Position numbers and translations under genes: made by a program. A stretch of 64,000 bases of DNA from Crystallibacter permensis (GTDB lineage Bacteria > Actinomycetota > Actinomycetes > Actinomycetales > Micrococcaceae): NCBI RefSeq assembly GCF_025960875.1, contig NZ_JAODLR010000019.1, positions 1-64,000 of the forward strand, given 5' to 3'. Position 1 is the first letter of the stretch, and each line of letters begins with the position of its first letter. Shown here in pieces: positions 50,867 through 62,504 of the stretch. A model generated the notes under the pieces. It was not told the origin of the DNA. It saw only the letters and a list, made by a program, of their open reading frames with translations, and did no database searches.

Positions 50867-51699
50867 TTGCTTACCTCGTTGTTTTTATCGGTGCCGCCCT
50901 GAAGGCCGGCCAGATAGCGGGCCTCTTCAGCGGCGAATTCTTCGTCCTCGAGCGTCCGGCGGTAGTCGTCGGCGACGAGCCGCCACCAGAGGAAGATGGC
51001 GAAGCCGGCGAAGACTACCCACTCCACCGCGTAGAAGATGTTCATCCAGTTGACCGGCGTCTCCTGTGGCTGCGGGCCCACGACAACCGGTTCCATGGCG
51101 GTGCCGGCGGTGGCCGTGCCCAGCTCCTCGCCCGCCACGGTGAAGTCAGTGCCGACCACAAACCCTGCATACGCCGGGGCATTCCAGAGGTTGATCAGTT
51201 CCGCCACGGACAGGGTGGGCACTTCCCCCGGCGGGGTCTGCCCCGGGACCGGTGCTTCGGTCGGCAACAGCCGTCCGACGACGGTCGCCTCACCTTCCGG
51301 CGCCGTCGTCGCGTCCGCCGGATCCGCCACCCAACCGCGGACAACGGGGATAAAAACGTGCTCGCCGTTCTGTTCGGGAGCACCGTCCACGGTAAACGCG
51401 GTGACTACCCAGTACCCCTCCTCGCCGTCCTGCAGCCGGGTCTGCACCAGCACCTGGTCCGCCGGACGGAACCGGCCGTCGATGCTGACCATCTGGTCGG
51501 CCTGCGAAGCGTGCATCGGCGTGCCGGGCTCAAAGACCTCGGTCAGCGGCTGGACGGTTTCGGTCTGGCCGGGCGGCGGCGGGGCCTCGTTTTGGGATGC
51601 AGAAAACTGCCACTGGCTCAAGAGTACAAAGACTGTCGAAACGACCAGTGCCAGCACCAACGCCGCGATCCAGCGGGGTTTGAGGGCAGTTTTCAGCAC
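50863..51699 (-). CDS. SURF1-family protein
   Basis: A 278-residue membrane protein of the SURF1 family, which helps assemble haem-copper oxidase. The first helix (about 10-28), then a globular outside region (SIDGRFRPADQVLVQTRL, EEGYWVVTAFTVDG, HVFIPVVRGWVA, EATVVGRLLPTE) and a last helix (VNWMNIFYAVEWVVFAGFAIFLWWRLV, about 215-245) with a basic-acidic tail are characteristic. GTG at 51699 lies 6 nt after TAGGGT, so a leaderless transcript is likely. It overlaps the DUF3817 gene by 4 bp. Confidence 0.88.
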   Translation of the reverse strand: MLKTALKPRWIAALVLALVVSTVFVLLSQWQFSASQNEAPPPPGQTETVQPLTEVFEPGTPMHASQADQMVSIDGRFRPADQVLVQTRLQDGEEGYWVVTAFTVDGAPEQNGEHVFIPVVRGWVADPADATTAPEGEATVVGRLLPTEAPVPGQTPPGEVPTLSVAELINLWNAPAYAGFVVGTDFTVAGEELGTATAGTAMEPVVVGPQPQETPVNWMNIFYAVEWVVFAGFAIFLWWRLVADDYRRTLEDEEFAAEEARYLAGLQGGTDKNNEVSK

Positions 51700-51705
51700 C
51701 TATTA

Positions 51706-51711
51706 ACCCTA
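51706..51711 (-). promoter_or_regulatory. -10 element, leaderless start of the SURF1 gene
   Basis: TAGGGT on the minus strand, 6 nt (TAATAG), then the GTG at 51699. Confidence 0.5.
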
Positions 51712-51772
51712 CTTCGTGCCTCTGTAGAAAACGAATCTGCCCGCGGCTCTTCGCCACCGTCGGCGGGTTGCC

Positions 51773-52243
51773 TCAGGAATCGGAGAAGTCGATGGTGGAG
51801 TTGATCAGCTCGGCAATCACGCCCGGGTCATAGGCCCGGCGCAGCGACTCACGGAAGTTCTCTTTCATTAGGGACCGCGCCAGTGTGGCCAGCACCTCCA
51901 GGTGCTCCGAAAACGAGGCGGCCGGCGTTGCCATCAGCAGCACGAGGTTGGCCGGTCCGTCCACGGCACCGAAATCGAGGCTGTGGCCGAATTTCGTCAC
52001 CCCCACGGCGATGGAGGTGTGCTGCACGAATTCGCTACGGGCGTGCGGCAGGCCCACGCCGCCGGGCAGCCCGGTGGCCAGCTGGTGTTCCCGGGCATTG
52101 ACCTGTGCCAGAAAACCGTCCAGATCCGAGATACGGCCGGCTGCATGCAGTGTTCCGGCGAGCTGCGCGGTGGCATCCTGCTTGTCCGCCGCCACCAGGT
52201 CCAGCAGCACCAGGGCCGGCGTGGTCAGTTCGAGTTCAGTCAT
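51773..52243 (-). CDS. PTS IIA domain protein, fructose/mannitol type
   Basis: A stand-alone phosphocarrier domain of 156 residues. The active-site His lies in GVGLPHARSEFVQHTSIAVGVTKFG near residue 60. The surrounding DLDGFLAQVNAREHQLATGLPGGV and the late VLLMATPAASFSEHLEVLATLARSLM are typical of PTS EIIA type 2. No IIB or IIC gene is near, so it may be regulatory. I chose the ATG at 52243. An ATG six codons earlier is also possible and the GGAGG lies 11 nt before the chosen start. It follows glpD by 38 bp on the same strand. Confidence 0.85.
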   Translation of the reverse strand: MTELELTTPALVLLDLVAADKQDATAQLAGTLHAAGRISDLDGFLAQVNAREHQLATGLPGGVGLPHARSEFVQHTSIAVGVTKFGHSLDFGAVDGPANLVLLMATPAASFSEHLEVLATLARSLMKENFRESLRRAYDPGVIAELINSTIDFSDS

Positions 52244-52281
52244 CGGTATCTGTGCCTCCATCCGTGCACACTGCCGGTCCC

Positions 52282-54006
52282 TCAGCTGAGCGGGACAATG
52301 TCGTCCACACCCATGCGCGCGCTGTCGGCGGAGATGTCGTCGGGCTGTTCCTGACTGAGCCGCTCGGCTTCCACTCTGGCAAGGTAGTGCTTGACTTCCC
52401 GCGCTTCCTGCTCGTCGCTCCAGTGCAGCAGCGGCGCCATGAGGGCCGCTACTACGGGGGCGGCGGAGACACCGCGGTCCCAGGCCTCAATGGAGATCCG
52501 GGTACGCCTGGTGAGCACGTCGTCGATGTGCCGGGCCCCCTCATGCGTGGTGGCGTAGACGATTTCTGCCTGCAAATAGTCGTCCGCACCCGGCAGCGGC
52601 TCGGCCAGTTCGGGACTGCCGGTGATGATGTCCAGCACTTCATCCGTCATGGAGCCGTAGCGGTTGAGCAGGTGCTCCACCCGGGCCACATGGATCCCCG
52701 CGCGGTCGGCCATGCGGCTGCGCTTGTTCCACTTCGCCTTGAACCCGGAGGCTCCGAGCAGCGGGACAATCTCCGTGCAGCTCGGCGGCACGCGCTCGTC
52801 CAGGGCACGCGCGGCTTCGTCCACCGCGTCCCTGGCCATGACGCGGTAGGTGGTGTACTTGCCGCCCGCCACTACCACCAGCCCGGGAACGGGATGGGCG
52901 ACAACGTGTTCGCGCGAGAGCTTGGCCGTGTCATCGTTTTCGCCTGCCAGCAGCGGCCGCAGGCCGGCGTATACGCCTTCCACGTCTTCGCGGGTCAGCG
53001 GGCGGCTGAGCACCTGGTTCACGTGCTCGAGCAAATAGTCGATGTCCTTGGACGACGCCGACGGGTGTGCCTTGTCCAGGTCCCAGCCCGTATCCGTGGT
53101 GCCGATGATCCAATGCCGGCCCCAGGGGATGACGAACAGCACGGACTTTTCGGTCCGCAGGATCAGCCCCACGGTGGACTGGAAGCGGTCCCGGGGCACC
53201 ACCAGGTGGATGCCCTTCGAGGCCCGCACTTTCAGCTGGCCGCGCTCGGTGACCATGGCCTGGGTTTCGTCGGTCCAGACTCCGGTGGCATTGACCACCT
53301 GTTTGGCCCGGATGTCGAACTCGGTGCCGTCTTCCTGGTTGCGGACGCGCGCTCCGACCACGCGTTCGCCCTCGCGCAGGAAGTTGATGACCTTGAGCCG
53401 GTTGGCGGCATGCGCCCCGTACTCCGCCGCCGTCCGGACCAGGTTGACCACGAACCGCGCGTCGTCGACCTGTGCGTCGTAGTAGCGGATGGAGCCAACG
53501 AAGGCGTCCTTTTTCAGGCTCGGAGCCGCGCGCAAGGTGCCATGCCGCGACAGGTGCTTGTGGAACGGCACTCCGCGGCCGTACCCGCTGGCCACCGATA
53601 ATGCATCATAAAGCGCGACGCCGGCGCCCACGTAGGGACGCTCGACGAACCGTTTGGTCAGCGGATAGAGGAAAGGCACCGGGCGGACCAGATGCGGCGC
53701 GATGCGCTGCAGCAGCAGGCCGCGTTCCTGCAGGGCTTCACGGACCAAGGCAAAGTCCAGCATCTCCAGGTAGCGCAGCCCGCCGTGGATGAGCTTGGAG
53801 GACCGGGAGGACGTGCCGGACGACCAGTCCCGGGCTTCCACGATGCCGACGTCGAGGCCGCGGGTGACAGCGTCCAGCGCAGCGCCGGCGCCGACCACTC
53901 CCCCGCCGACTATCAGTATGTCCAGTTCCCGGTCGTGCTCCTGCGTTGCCCGCAGGGCGGCCAGGGCCTCCTCACGGCTTTCAGGACTCATGGCTCCGGA
54001 ACTCAT
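52282..54006 (-). CDS. glpD: Glycerol-3-phosphate dehydrogenase (aerobic, FAD)
   Basis: Oxidises glycerol-3-phosphate to dihydroxyacetone phosphate and feeds the quinone pool from the membrane surface. The 574-residue protein starts with the FAD-binding GGGVVGAGAALDAVTRGLDVGIVEA and SSRSSKLIHGGLRYLE. The C-terminal domain of GlpD (about 400-540) follows, with the EIVYATTHEGARHIDDVLTRRTRIS segment. The start at 54006 follows GGGAGG at 10 nt. It lies 28 bp after guaB3 and 38 bp before the PTS IIA gene, so the three may be one transcript. Confidence 0.93.
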   Translation of the reverse strand: MSSGAMSPESREEALAALRATQEHDRELDILIVGGGVVGAGAALDAVTRGLDVGIVEARDWSSGTSSRSSKLIHGGLRYLEMLDFALVREALQERGLLLQRIAPHLVRPVPFLYPLTKRFVERPYVGAGVALYDALSVASGYGRGVPFHKHLSRHGTLRAAPSLKKDAFVGSIRYYDAQVDDARFVVNLVRTAAEYGAHAANRLKVINFLREGERVVGARVRNQEDGTEFDIRAKQVVNATGVWTDETQAMVTERGQLKVRASKGIHLVVPRDRFQSTVGLILRTEKSVLFVIPWGRHWIIGTTDTGWDLDKAHPSASSKDIDYLLEHVNQVLSRPLTREDVEGVYAGLRPLLAGENDDTAKLSREHVVAHPVPGLVVVAGGKYTTYRVMARDAVDEAARALDERVPPSCTEIVPLLGASGFKAKWNKRSRMADRAGIHVARVEHLLNRYGSMTDEVLDIITGSPELAEPLPGADDYLQAEIVYATTHEGARHIDDVLTRRTRISIEAWDRGVSAAPVVAALMAPLLHWSDEQEAREVKHYLARVEAERLSQEQPDDISADSARMGVDDIVPLS

Positions 54007-54034
54007 ACTTAGTCAGCCTCCCGGCATCGGCGGA

Positions 54035-55174
54035 TCACTCGTTGGATATGTACGGCGAGAGGACTACCTCGCACCGCTGGAACTCCTTCAGGTCCGAGTA
54101 GCCCGTAGTGGCCATGGACCGGCGCAGCGCGCCCACCAGGTTGGACGTGCCGTTAGTGTGGTGTGAGGGCCCGTAGAGCACCTCGGCCAGCGGCCCGACC
54201 GTGCCGATCCTGACCCTGTCTCCGCGAGGCAGCTCGTGGTGGTGGGCTTCCTGGCCCCAATGCCAGCCGCGGCCCGGAGCCTCCTCGGCGCGGGCCAGGG
54301 CGGCGCCGAGCATGACGGCATCCGCGCCCATGGCGATGGCCTTGACGATGTCCCCGCTGGTGCCCAGGCCGCCGTCGGCAATGACGTGGACATAGCGGCC
54401 GCCGGACTCGTCCATGTAGTCGCGGCGTGCCCCGGCCACATCCGAGATCGCCGAGGCGAGGGGCGAATGGATACCCAGCGCGCGCCGCGTCGTCGTTGTT
54501 GCGCCGCCGCCGAAGCCCACCAGGACACCGGCTGCACCGGTGCGCATCAGGTGCAGGGCGGGGGTGTAGCCCGCGGCGCCGCCGACGATCACGGGAACGT
54601 CCAGTTCGTAGATGAACTGCTTGAGGTTCAGCGGCTCGTGCTCCCGGGAAACGTGCTCGGCGGAAACCGTGGTGCCGCGGATCACGAAAATGTCCACGCC
54701 GGCGGCGAGCACGGTCTTGTAGAACTCCTGGGTGCGCTGCGGCGTCAGGGAGCCGGCCACCGTCACACCGGCTTCACGGATCTCGGCCAGGCGCGAGGTG
54801 ATCAGGTCCGCCTGGATCGGAGCCTCGTAGATCTCCTGCATCCGCTTGGTGGCGGCGGGGCTGAAGCTCTCCTCGCTCAGCGCGGAGATCTCATCGAGCA
54901 TCGGCTGCGGGTCTTCGTAGCGGGTCCACAAACCTTCGAGGTTGAGCACACCCAGCCCGCCAAGCCTGCCGACCGCGATAGCCGTGGCCGGGGACATGAC
55001 CGAGTCCATCGGGGCCGCGATCACCGGCATCTCGAACTGGTACGCATCGATCTGCCAGCTGACGGAGACGTCCTGGGGATCACGCGTGCGCCGCGAGGGA
55101 ACAATCGCTACATCATCCAGGGAGTAGGCTCTGCGCCCACGCTTGCCACGGCCAATCTCAATCTCGTAAGTCAC
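54035..55174 (-). CDS. guaB3: IMP dehydrogenase-related protein GuaB3
   Basis: A TIM-barrel protein of 379 residues without CBS domains, from the GuaB3 family widespread in actinobacteria. The nucleotide-binding strands read VHVIADGGLGTSGDIVKAIAMGADAVMLG and AGVLVGFGGGATTTTRRAL. In true IMP dehydrogenases the latter loop is GxGxGSICTTR with the catalytic Cys. Here that Cys is absent, so classical IMPDH chemistry is doubtful, as known for mycobacterial GuaB3. The GTG at 55174 is 6 nt after TAACCT, so leaderless. It precedes glpD by 28 bp. Confidence 0.9.
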   Translation of the reverse strand: MTYEIEIGRGKRGRRAYSLDDVAIVPSRRTRDPQDVSVSWQIDAYQFEMPVIAAPMDSVMSPATAIAVGRLGGLGVLNLEGLWTRYEDPQPMLDEISALSEESFSPAATKRMQEIYEAPIQADLITSRLAEIREAGVTVAGSLTPQRTQEFYKTVLAAGVDIFVIRGTTVSAEHVSREHEPLNLKQFIYELDVPVIVGGAAGYTPALHLMRTGAAGVLVGFGGGATTTTRRALGIHSPLASAISDVAGARRDYMDESGGRYVHVIADGGLGTSGDIVKAIAMGADAVMLGAALARAEEAPGRGWHWGQEAHHHELPRGDRVRIGTVGPLAEVLYGPSHHTNGTSNLVGALRRSMATTGYSDLKEFQRCEVVLSPYISNE

Positions 55175-55180
55175 GGCTCT

Positions 55181-55186
55181 AGGTTA
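55181..55186 (-). promoter_or_regulatory. -10 element, leaderless start of guaB3
   Basis: TAACCT on the minus strand, then 6 nt (AGAGCC), then the GTG at 55174. Confidence 0.5.
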
Positions 55187-55292
55187 TCCCACCACGGCGC
55201 GCACGCCGGGCCGGGACGCGGACTGTGGACAGCTGCGTCCGCCCACAGTCCGTCCACAGTCCGGCGCTGGCCGGCCCTCATGTGCGGGCAGC

Positions 55293-56480
55293 TCACCCGG
55301 ACAAGGACTTCGCCGCGGCCTCCTCCGCCGCGTGGATGTCCTCCATCCGGTCTGCCAGAGCGGCGAAGTGAGCGGTCCGCCCTTCTGCAGGACACTGCGG
55401 ATCGACGGCGTCGGCCAGCTGCTGCCACCGCTCGCCGGCGGCAGCGTACAGCTGCGCCGGCTGCTGCAGCCGGTCCAGGCCCTCCAATGCTGCCGCCTCG
55501 GACAGGAACCGGGAGTAGAGCGGCCGCAGCGCAGCCGGCCCTCCCCAGCCGGTTCCCGCCAGGCACTCCTTGATCCGTTCCAGTCCGAACCGCAGGCGCT
55601 GCTCGTCGGCGAACATGGCGGGCCAGCCTTTCTTGGTCCTGGTATCGCGCAGCCGCCCGGTCCAGGTCTGCATCCCGGCCAGCCCGAAATTTTTCGCCAC
55701 GCGCGCGGGGACGCCGGCCGGCGGGACCGTACCCAGCAGCACGCCGGCCGTTTCCGCCACCGACTCCAGGACGCTCTGGCGCAGCTGGTCCACGGTGGTC
55801 TCGCCGGGATCGACCACCGAAGCCTGCCAGTGCTTGTCCTTCTTGCGTTTGCCGCGCGCGCCTGCCAACTCGGCGGCCGTTGCGCCGTACAACTGCCGGC
55901 CGCCGTCGTCAATCAGGTATTCGCCGTTGGTCTTGCCGGCCACCACCACATCCACCGAGTCGCTGTACTCCAGAGCATCCGAGTGGTACCAAGGCAAGGC
56001 GCCCTGGGTAACCCTGACGACGACGGCGCGGCCGGCTTCCAGCGCGGCGTCCAGATTGTCCTGGGCTGCTTTGGTGCTGGTGGTGGACTTCTCCTCCACA
56101 ACCGCTCCACAGCGGTTCAGCAGATTGCCCACGTAGGGGCCGGGATGGAAACGGGTGACAATCGTCGCCGTCGTGATTTGTTCGTATTCGAAAGTGAACA
56201 CCATGAAGCCGATGCCGCCGGCCAGTCCGGAAAGCATCGCTTCGGTAAAGGGTGTGCCGGTGGCCGGATTTTCGACCCCGGCTTGGGCCAGGACGTGCTG
56301 CCACAGCCCTGCGTCGCGCTGCACCAGCGGCGCGCCGGCGGGGTAACCGGGCAGCAGGCCCGGCAGGGACGGTTCGGTCGGCAGGTCCTTGAGCAGCTGC
56401 AGGCGGGCTGTCGTGTAACTCTCGCCAGTCTTCTGCATGCGTTCGCGGACACGGGACTTGAAGTGCTTGTGCTGGACCAT
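55293..56480 (-). CDS. BtrH_N-type protein
   Basis: A 395-residue cytoplasmic protein. After the N-terminal VQHKHFKSRVRERMQKTGESYTTARLQLLKDL helix the pattern GTPFTEAMLSGLAGGIGFMVFTFEY (about 80-105), then ALEAGRAVVVRVTQGALPWYHSDALEYSDSVDVVVAGKTNGEYLIDDGG is the BtrH N-terminal cysteine-peptidase-like fold. The first catalytic-type position reads Glu-Ala here rather than Cys. The remainder resembles the DUF4872 region. The start is between two adjacent ATGs (56483 and 56480); I take the second because AAAGAG lies 5 nt upstream. Function is not known. Confidence 0.7.
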   Translation of the reverse strand: MVQHKHFKSRVRERMQKTGESYTTARLQLLKDLPTEPSLPGLLPGYPAGAPLVQRDAGLWQHVLAQAGVENPATGTPFTEAMLSGLAGGIGFMVFTFEYEQITTATIVTRFHPGPYVGNLLNRCGAVVEEKSTTSTKAAQDNLDAALEAGRAVVVRVTQGALPWYHSDALEYSDSVDVVVAGKTNGEYLIDDGGRQLYGATAAELAGARGKRKKDKHWQASVVDPGETTVDQLRQSVLESVAETAGVLLGTVPPAGVPARVAKNFGLAGMQTWTGRLRDTRTKKGWPAMFADEQRLRFGLERIKECLAGTGWGGPAALRPLYSRFLSEAAALEGLDRLQQPAQLYAAAGERWQQLADAVDPQCPAEGRTAHFAALADRMEDIHAAEEAAAKSLSG

Positions 56481-56768
56481 CATGTCTCTTTCTGCACGCG
56501 TCGACGTCCGGCCCCACGCACCGCTGACGCCAACACATCGCAAAAAAATGTTCACATGGTCGTTCACCCGGAGGCTGGACCTCCTTTGCTCCCGCGGTTC
56601 CCGGCCGCGTGGGTGCCGGTGAAGGGAGTTAGGCGATGGGCGTCGCCGATCCCAGCCTATAGGACCGCCGCCGACGCACAACAGGCACGGTGCCGACGGC
56701 AACCGGCAGCACAACACGGCACAGAAGGAGCGCGAAACGCATGCAGTAAACGGATACGCCTAACGACG
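56481..56768. other. Intergenic region upstream of the BtrH_N-type gene
   Basis: About 290 bp without a recognised gene. It should hold the promoter of the BtrH_N-type gene. A GTGAAC direct repeat on the minus strand (near 56552-56571) and an A/T-rich run stand out, but I cannot assign them. Confidence 0.3.
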
Positions 56769-56802
56769 ACGAAGGCCCGGGCTTGAGTGCCTGGGCCTTC
56801 GT
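56769..56802 (-). terminator. Terminator after guaB
   Basis: ACGAAGGCCCGGGC (56769-56782) pairs with GCCTGGGCCTTCGT (56789-56802), one G-U pair, 6-nt loop, about 80 bp after the guaB stop. Confidence 0.75.
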
Positions 56803-56881
56803 CTGATGCTACTGGCGGTTGCCGGAACCGGTTGCTGGAACCGGTCGCTGCGCAGTGCGACTAACGCTTGTACTGCTGTTG

Positions 56882-58462
<1,581 letters not shown>

Positions 58463-58527
58463 TTACATCCTAAAACCATTTGCCACCCGGCTCTATTTCG
58501 TTCCCGCACCCATGTGGTGGAACTAAC

Positions 58528-60051
58528 TCAAGCCGCGTCTTCTTCCGGTGCCTTGTACGCCGTGAGCCTCCCCTCATACGCGATCAGGAAGGCTCCGTCG
58601 GCGCCGACTCCTGCATCCCTGACCGCGGCCAGGGAAGGTGGCAGACCTTCTCCGCCGGCACAGGGGGTCGCCAGGTACCCGCCGCTCCGCTCAGTGGGGG
58701 CCTTGCCTCCAGGGTGGGACGCCCGCCAGAATTCGTAGCTGCCCTCGATAAAACAGACATGCTGCACTGCCTCTTCAGCCGCTACGACAGGCACCGGTGA
58801 CGTTTTGCCCGATGCCACGTCGAGGAGAACCGGCTTGTCGTTTAGCTCAATGCGCTGCGACAAGTCTTCTCCGGAATTTGCCGCAGCCGGGCCGGTGACC
58901 AGATCCTCATCAGCACCTGCCTCCAGTTGCCATTTCGACTCGCCAGTCAAGAGGTCGTAGCCCTCAATGACCACATCCAGGCCATCGAAAGAAGCAATAT
59001 CGCCATCGTCGAAGAGCGCTTTGCCGCTGGTCAGGCACCGGATTCCCAGCCAGGCGCCATCCTTTAGTTTGTGCGGGCCGGTGTCGAACTGGTCATTGCA
59101 ATCCGTTCCCGGCGCCGACCACAGCCGGGCACCGGTTCCACCTTCCAAGGCGGTTATGCGGTTTGTGGCCAGATCCACCGATTCTGATTCACCGTCCGGT
59201 TTGAGCTCCGAATGCAGCAAGTAGGCGTCTTCGTCTTCCAGATAGAGGCTGAAGGCCGCCGATCCAAAGGTGATGCCGGGTCCGAAGGCAGCGGCTGCGT
59301 CGAGCTGCCACGCTGATTCTCCATCACGGACTTCGCCAATCCCGAAATCTCCGCCGTCCTCGCCGTAAAGGTACAGGCGTCCGCCGGGCATTGGCTGCGC
59401 GCCCGCAGGCAAGCCCGCCCACAACGGGTCCGGAACAAGGTCCGGGGCTCCGGCTTCGAGGCGCATTCCCGGTCCGGCCCGCTCGCTTGTTGAGATCAGG
59501 CACAGGGCTGCTGGATCGTCCCGGCAGACTTCCGGGGACTGGTCCACCACCATTCCCCCGGTGTTATGGACGATATCGCCGGTGTCGATGTTCCGGATCT
59601 GGACACGGTCCAGCCACGGCCACCATGCTTCCTTGATAGTGGGATAGCTGAAGTCGCCGGGCGCGATGAATGCCACGAGGTTCTTACCGTCGGCCTGTTC
59701 CAGGAACGCGACGTACGGCGGATTGCCAACGTAATCATCTCCGGGGCTTGCAGCATGCTTCCACTGGATCTTGCCGGTGGCCACATCAACTGCAGCCAAC
59801 TCCAGCTTCCTGCCATCGCTCACGTAAACGAACGCCGTGCCATCCTTAACCTGTGGCTGGCCAACAACATTGAGTTTGGTGCTCCACAGCTCCTCGGCCG
59901 GCCTGCTATTTTCAGCGGCTTGAGCAGCGGCGCTGCCTTCTGCGGAGGAAGCTTCGACATCGGCGCTGCATCCCGCGAGGAGCGCCCCCGCCAATGCCGG
60001 TGCCATCAGTGCTGTCAGCGTGGTCTTGAGACTGTACCTGGTTCTTCCCAT
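58528..60051 (-). CDS. PQQ-type beta-propeller lipoprotein
   Basis: An extracytoplasmic lipoprotein of 507 residues. The signal TTLTALMAPALAGALLAGC has a lipobox with Cys near 28, then a Ser/Ala/Glu-rich linker. The mature part has PQQ-like repeats (LAAVDVATGKIQWKHAA, LVVNID-like ITALEGGTGARLWSAPG, VIEGYDLLTGESKWQLEAG), so a beta-propeller similar to BamB-type proteins. Cys residues in CRDDPAALC, DCNDQ and CFIEG may form disulfides. The ATG at 60051 is preferred over a TTG four codons earlier; no strong ribosome site. Function unknown. Confidence 0.75.
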   Translation of the reverse strand: MGRTRYSLKTTLTALMAPALAGALLAGCSADVEASSAEGSAAAQAAENSRPAEELWSTKLNVVGQPQVKDGTAFVYVSDGRKLELAAVDVATGKIQWKHAASPGDDYVGNPPYVAFLEQADGKNLVAFIAPGDFSYPTIKEAWWPWLDRVQIRNIDTGDIVHNTGGMVVDQSPEVCRDDPAALCLISTSERAGPGMRLEAGAPDLVPDPLWAGLPAGAQPMPGGRLYLYGEDGGDFGIGEVRDGESAWQLDAAAAFGPGITFGSAAFSLYLEDEDAYLLHSELKPDGESESVDLATNRITALEGGTGARLWSAPGTDCNDQFDTGPHKLKDGAWLGIRCLTSGKALFDDGDIASFDGLDVVIEGYDLLTGESKWQLEAGADEDLVTGPAAANSGEDLSQRIELNDKPVLLDVASGKTSPVPVVAAEEAVQHVCFIEGSYEFWRASHPGGKAPTERSGGYLATPCAGGEGLPPSLAAVRDAGVGADGAFLIAYEGRLTAYKAPEEDAA

Positions 60052-60137
60052 GGGCACAGTCAACAGAAAGGGACGCGGACTTCGCCAACGGTTGCGCCCA
60101 CCTGTGGATAACTTCGAACCCTCCCGGCTTAAATGCC

Positions 60138-60175
60138 AAAGGGATCCGGCCAGTGTGAACTGGCCGGATCCCTTT
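60138..60175 (-). terminator. Terminator after groEL
   Basis: A perfect 17-bp stem (AAAGGGATCCGGCCAGT at 60138-60154, ACTGGCCGGATCCCTTT at 60159-60175) with a 4-nt loop, 37 bp beyond the groEL stop. Confidence 0.85.
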
Positions 60176-60212
60176 CTGCGGCTACTGAGAGCGAAGCGCG
60201 GGCGCTGCGGTC

Positions 60213-61823
<1,611 letters not shown>

Positions 61824-61850
61824 TTATTAATTCTCCTTATTGGACCAAAA

Positions 61851-61876
61851 ACCCCGGCCAGTTGCCTGGCCGGGGT
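61851..61876 (-). terminator. Intrinsic terminator between groES and groEL
   Basis: ACCCCGGCCAG (61851-61861) and CTGGCCGGGGT (61866-61876) form an 11-bp stem with a TTGC loop. On the minus strand the stem is followed by TTTTT. It should stop part of the groES transcripts and give groES excess over groEL. Confidence 0.8.
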
Positions 61877-61886
61877 CATCGGAAAA

Positions 61887-62183
61887 CTACTTGACGACGA
61901 TCGCCAGCACGTCGCGGGCGGAGAGTACGAGGTACTCCTGGCCGCTGTGCTTGACTTCGGTTCCGCCGTACTTGGAGTAGATAACGACGTCGCCCTCGGC
62001 TACATCGACCGGGACGCGGTTTCCGTTGTCATCAACGCGGCCGGGGCCTACTGCGACAACTTCACCTTCCTGCGGCTTTTCCTTGGCGGTGTCCGGGATG
62101 ACCAGGCCTGAAGCCGTGGTCTGCTCTGCTTCGAGCGGGCGGACAACAATACGATCCTCAAGAGGCTTAATAGAGACCGACAC
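61887..62183 (-). CDS. groES: 10-kDa co-chaperonin GroES
   Basis: Lid of the GroEL chamber, 98 residues, the usual length. The sequence [49 protein letters not shown] has the mobile loop, and [14 protein letters not shown] is the roof-side strand. The GTG at 62183 has AAGGAG 8 nt upstream. The in-frame ATG 15 codons earlier has none and lies in the leader. Two CIRCE elements and a matching promoter lie 90-170 bp upstream, so HrcA repression and heat induction are expected. Confidence 0.96.
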   Translation of the reverse strand: MSVSIKPLEDRIVVRPLEAEQTTASGLVIPDTAKEKPQEGEVVAVGPGRVDDNGNRVPVDVAEGDVVIYSKYGGTEVKHSGQEYLVLSARDVLAIVVK

Positions 62184-62276
62184 TCGGCTCTCTCCTTTGC
62201 ATGAGCTACGAATAGGTTCTTTGGCCAAGGACTTTTCTGCCGTCGTCGCGGTGCCGGCAGGAGGTTCCTTGAATAA

Positions 62277-62303
62277 TTAGCACCCGCACGGGGAGAGTGC
62301 TAA
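62277..62303 (-). promoter_or_regulatory. CIRCE element 1 of groES
   Basis: TTAGCACCC-N9-GAGTGCTAA, one mismatch to the consensus, 94 bp before the groES start codon. It lies just downstream of the predicted -10, near the transcript start. Confidence 0.9.
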
Positions 62304-62307
62304 TAAG

Positions 62308-62337
62308 ACTCTATGTGCCGGATTAGCACTCGGTCAA
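62308..62337 (-). promoter_or_regulatory. groES promoter
   Basis: On the minus strand TTGACC (62332-62337) and TAGAGT (62308-62313) are separated by 18 bp. The -35 sits in the spacer of the second CIRCE and the start lies near the first, so HrcA at either would block it. Confidence 0.65.
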
Positions 62338-62349
62338 GGTGAGTGCCAA
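62323..62349 (-). promoter_or_regulatory. CIRCE element 2 of groES
   Basis: TTAGCACTC-N9-GAGTGCCAA, one mismatch, 19 bp beyond element 1. Its arms are the same as those of the CIRCE at 43273. Confidence 0.9.
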
Positions 62350-62504
62350 AAGCGTCGCAACGCCCCCCTTGCGCGAGCCCCCACATCGGCTCGTATGACC
62401 GGCCCGGCTACCGGTTCCAGCGCCAGCCAGAGTGCATCCGGATGCGCCGTCCGCCGTCGTTGTTTGGTGCTGTTGTTGCTTAAGGACATTTTTCTGCAGG
62501 GAAG

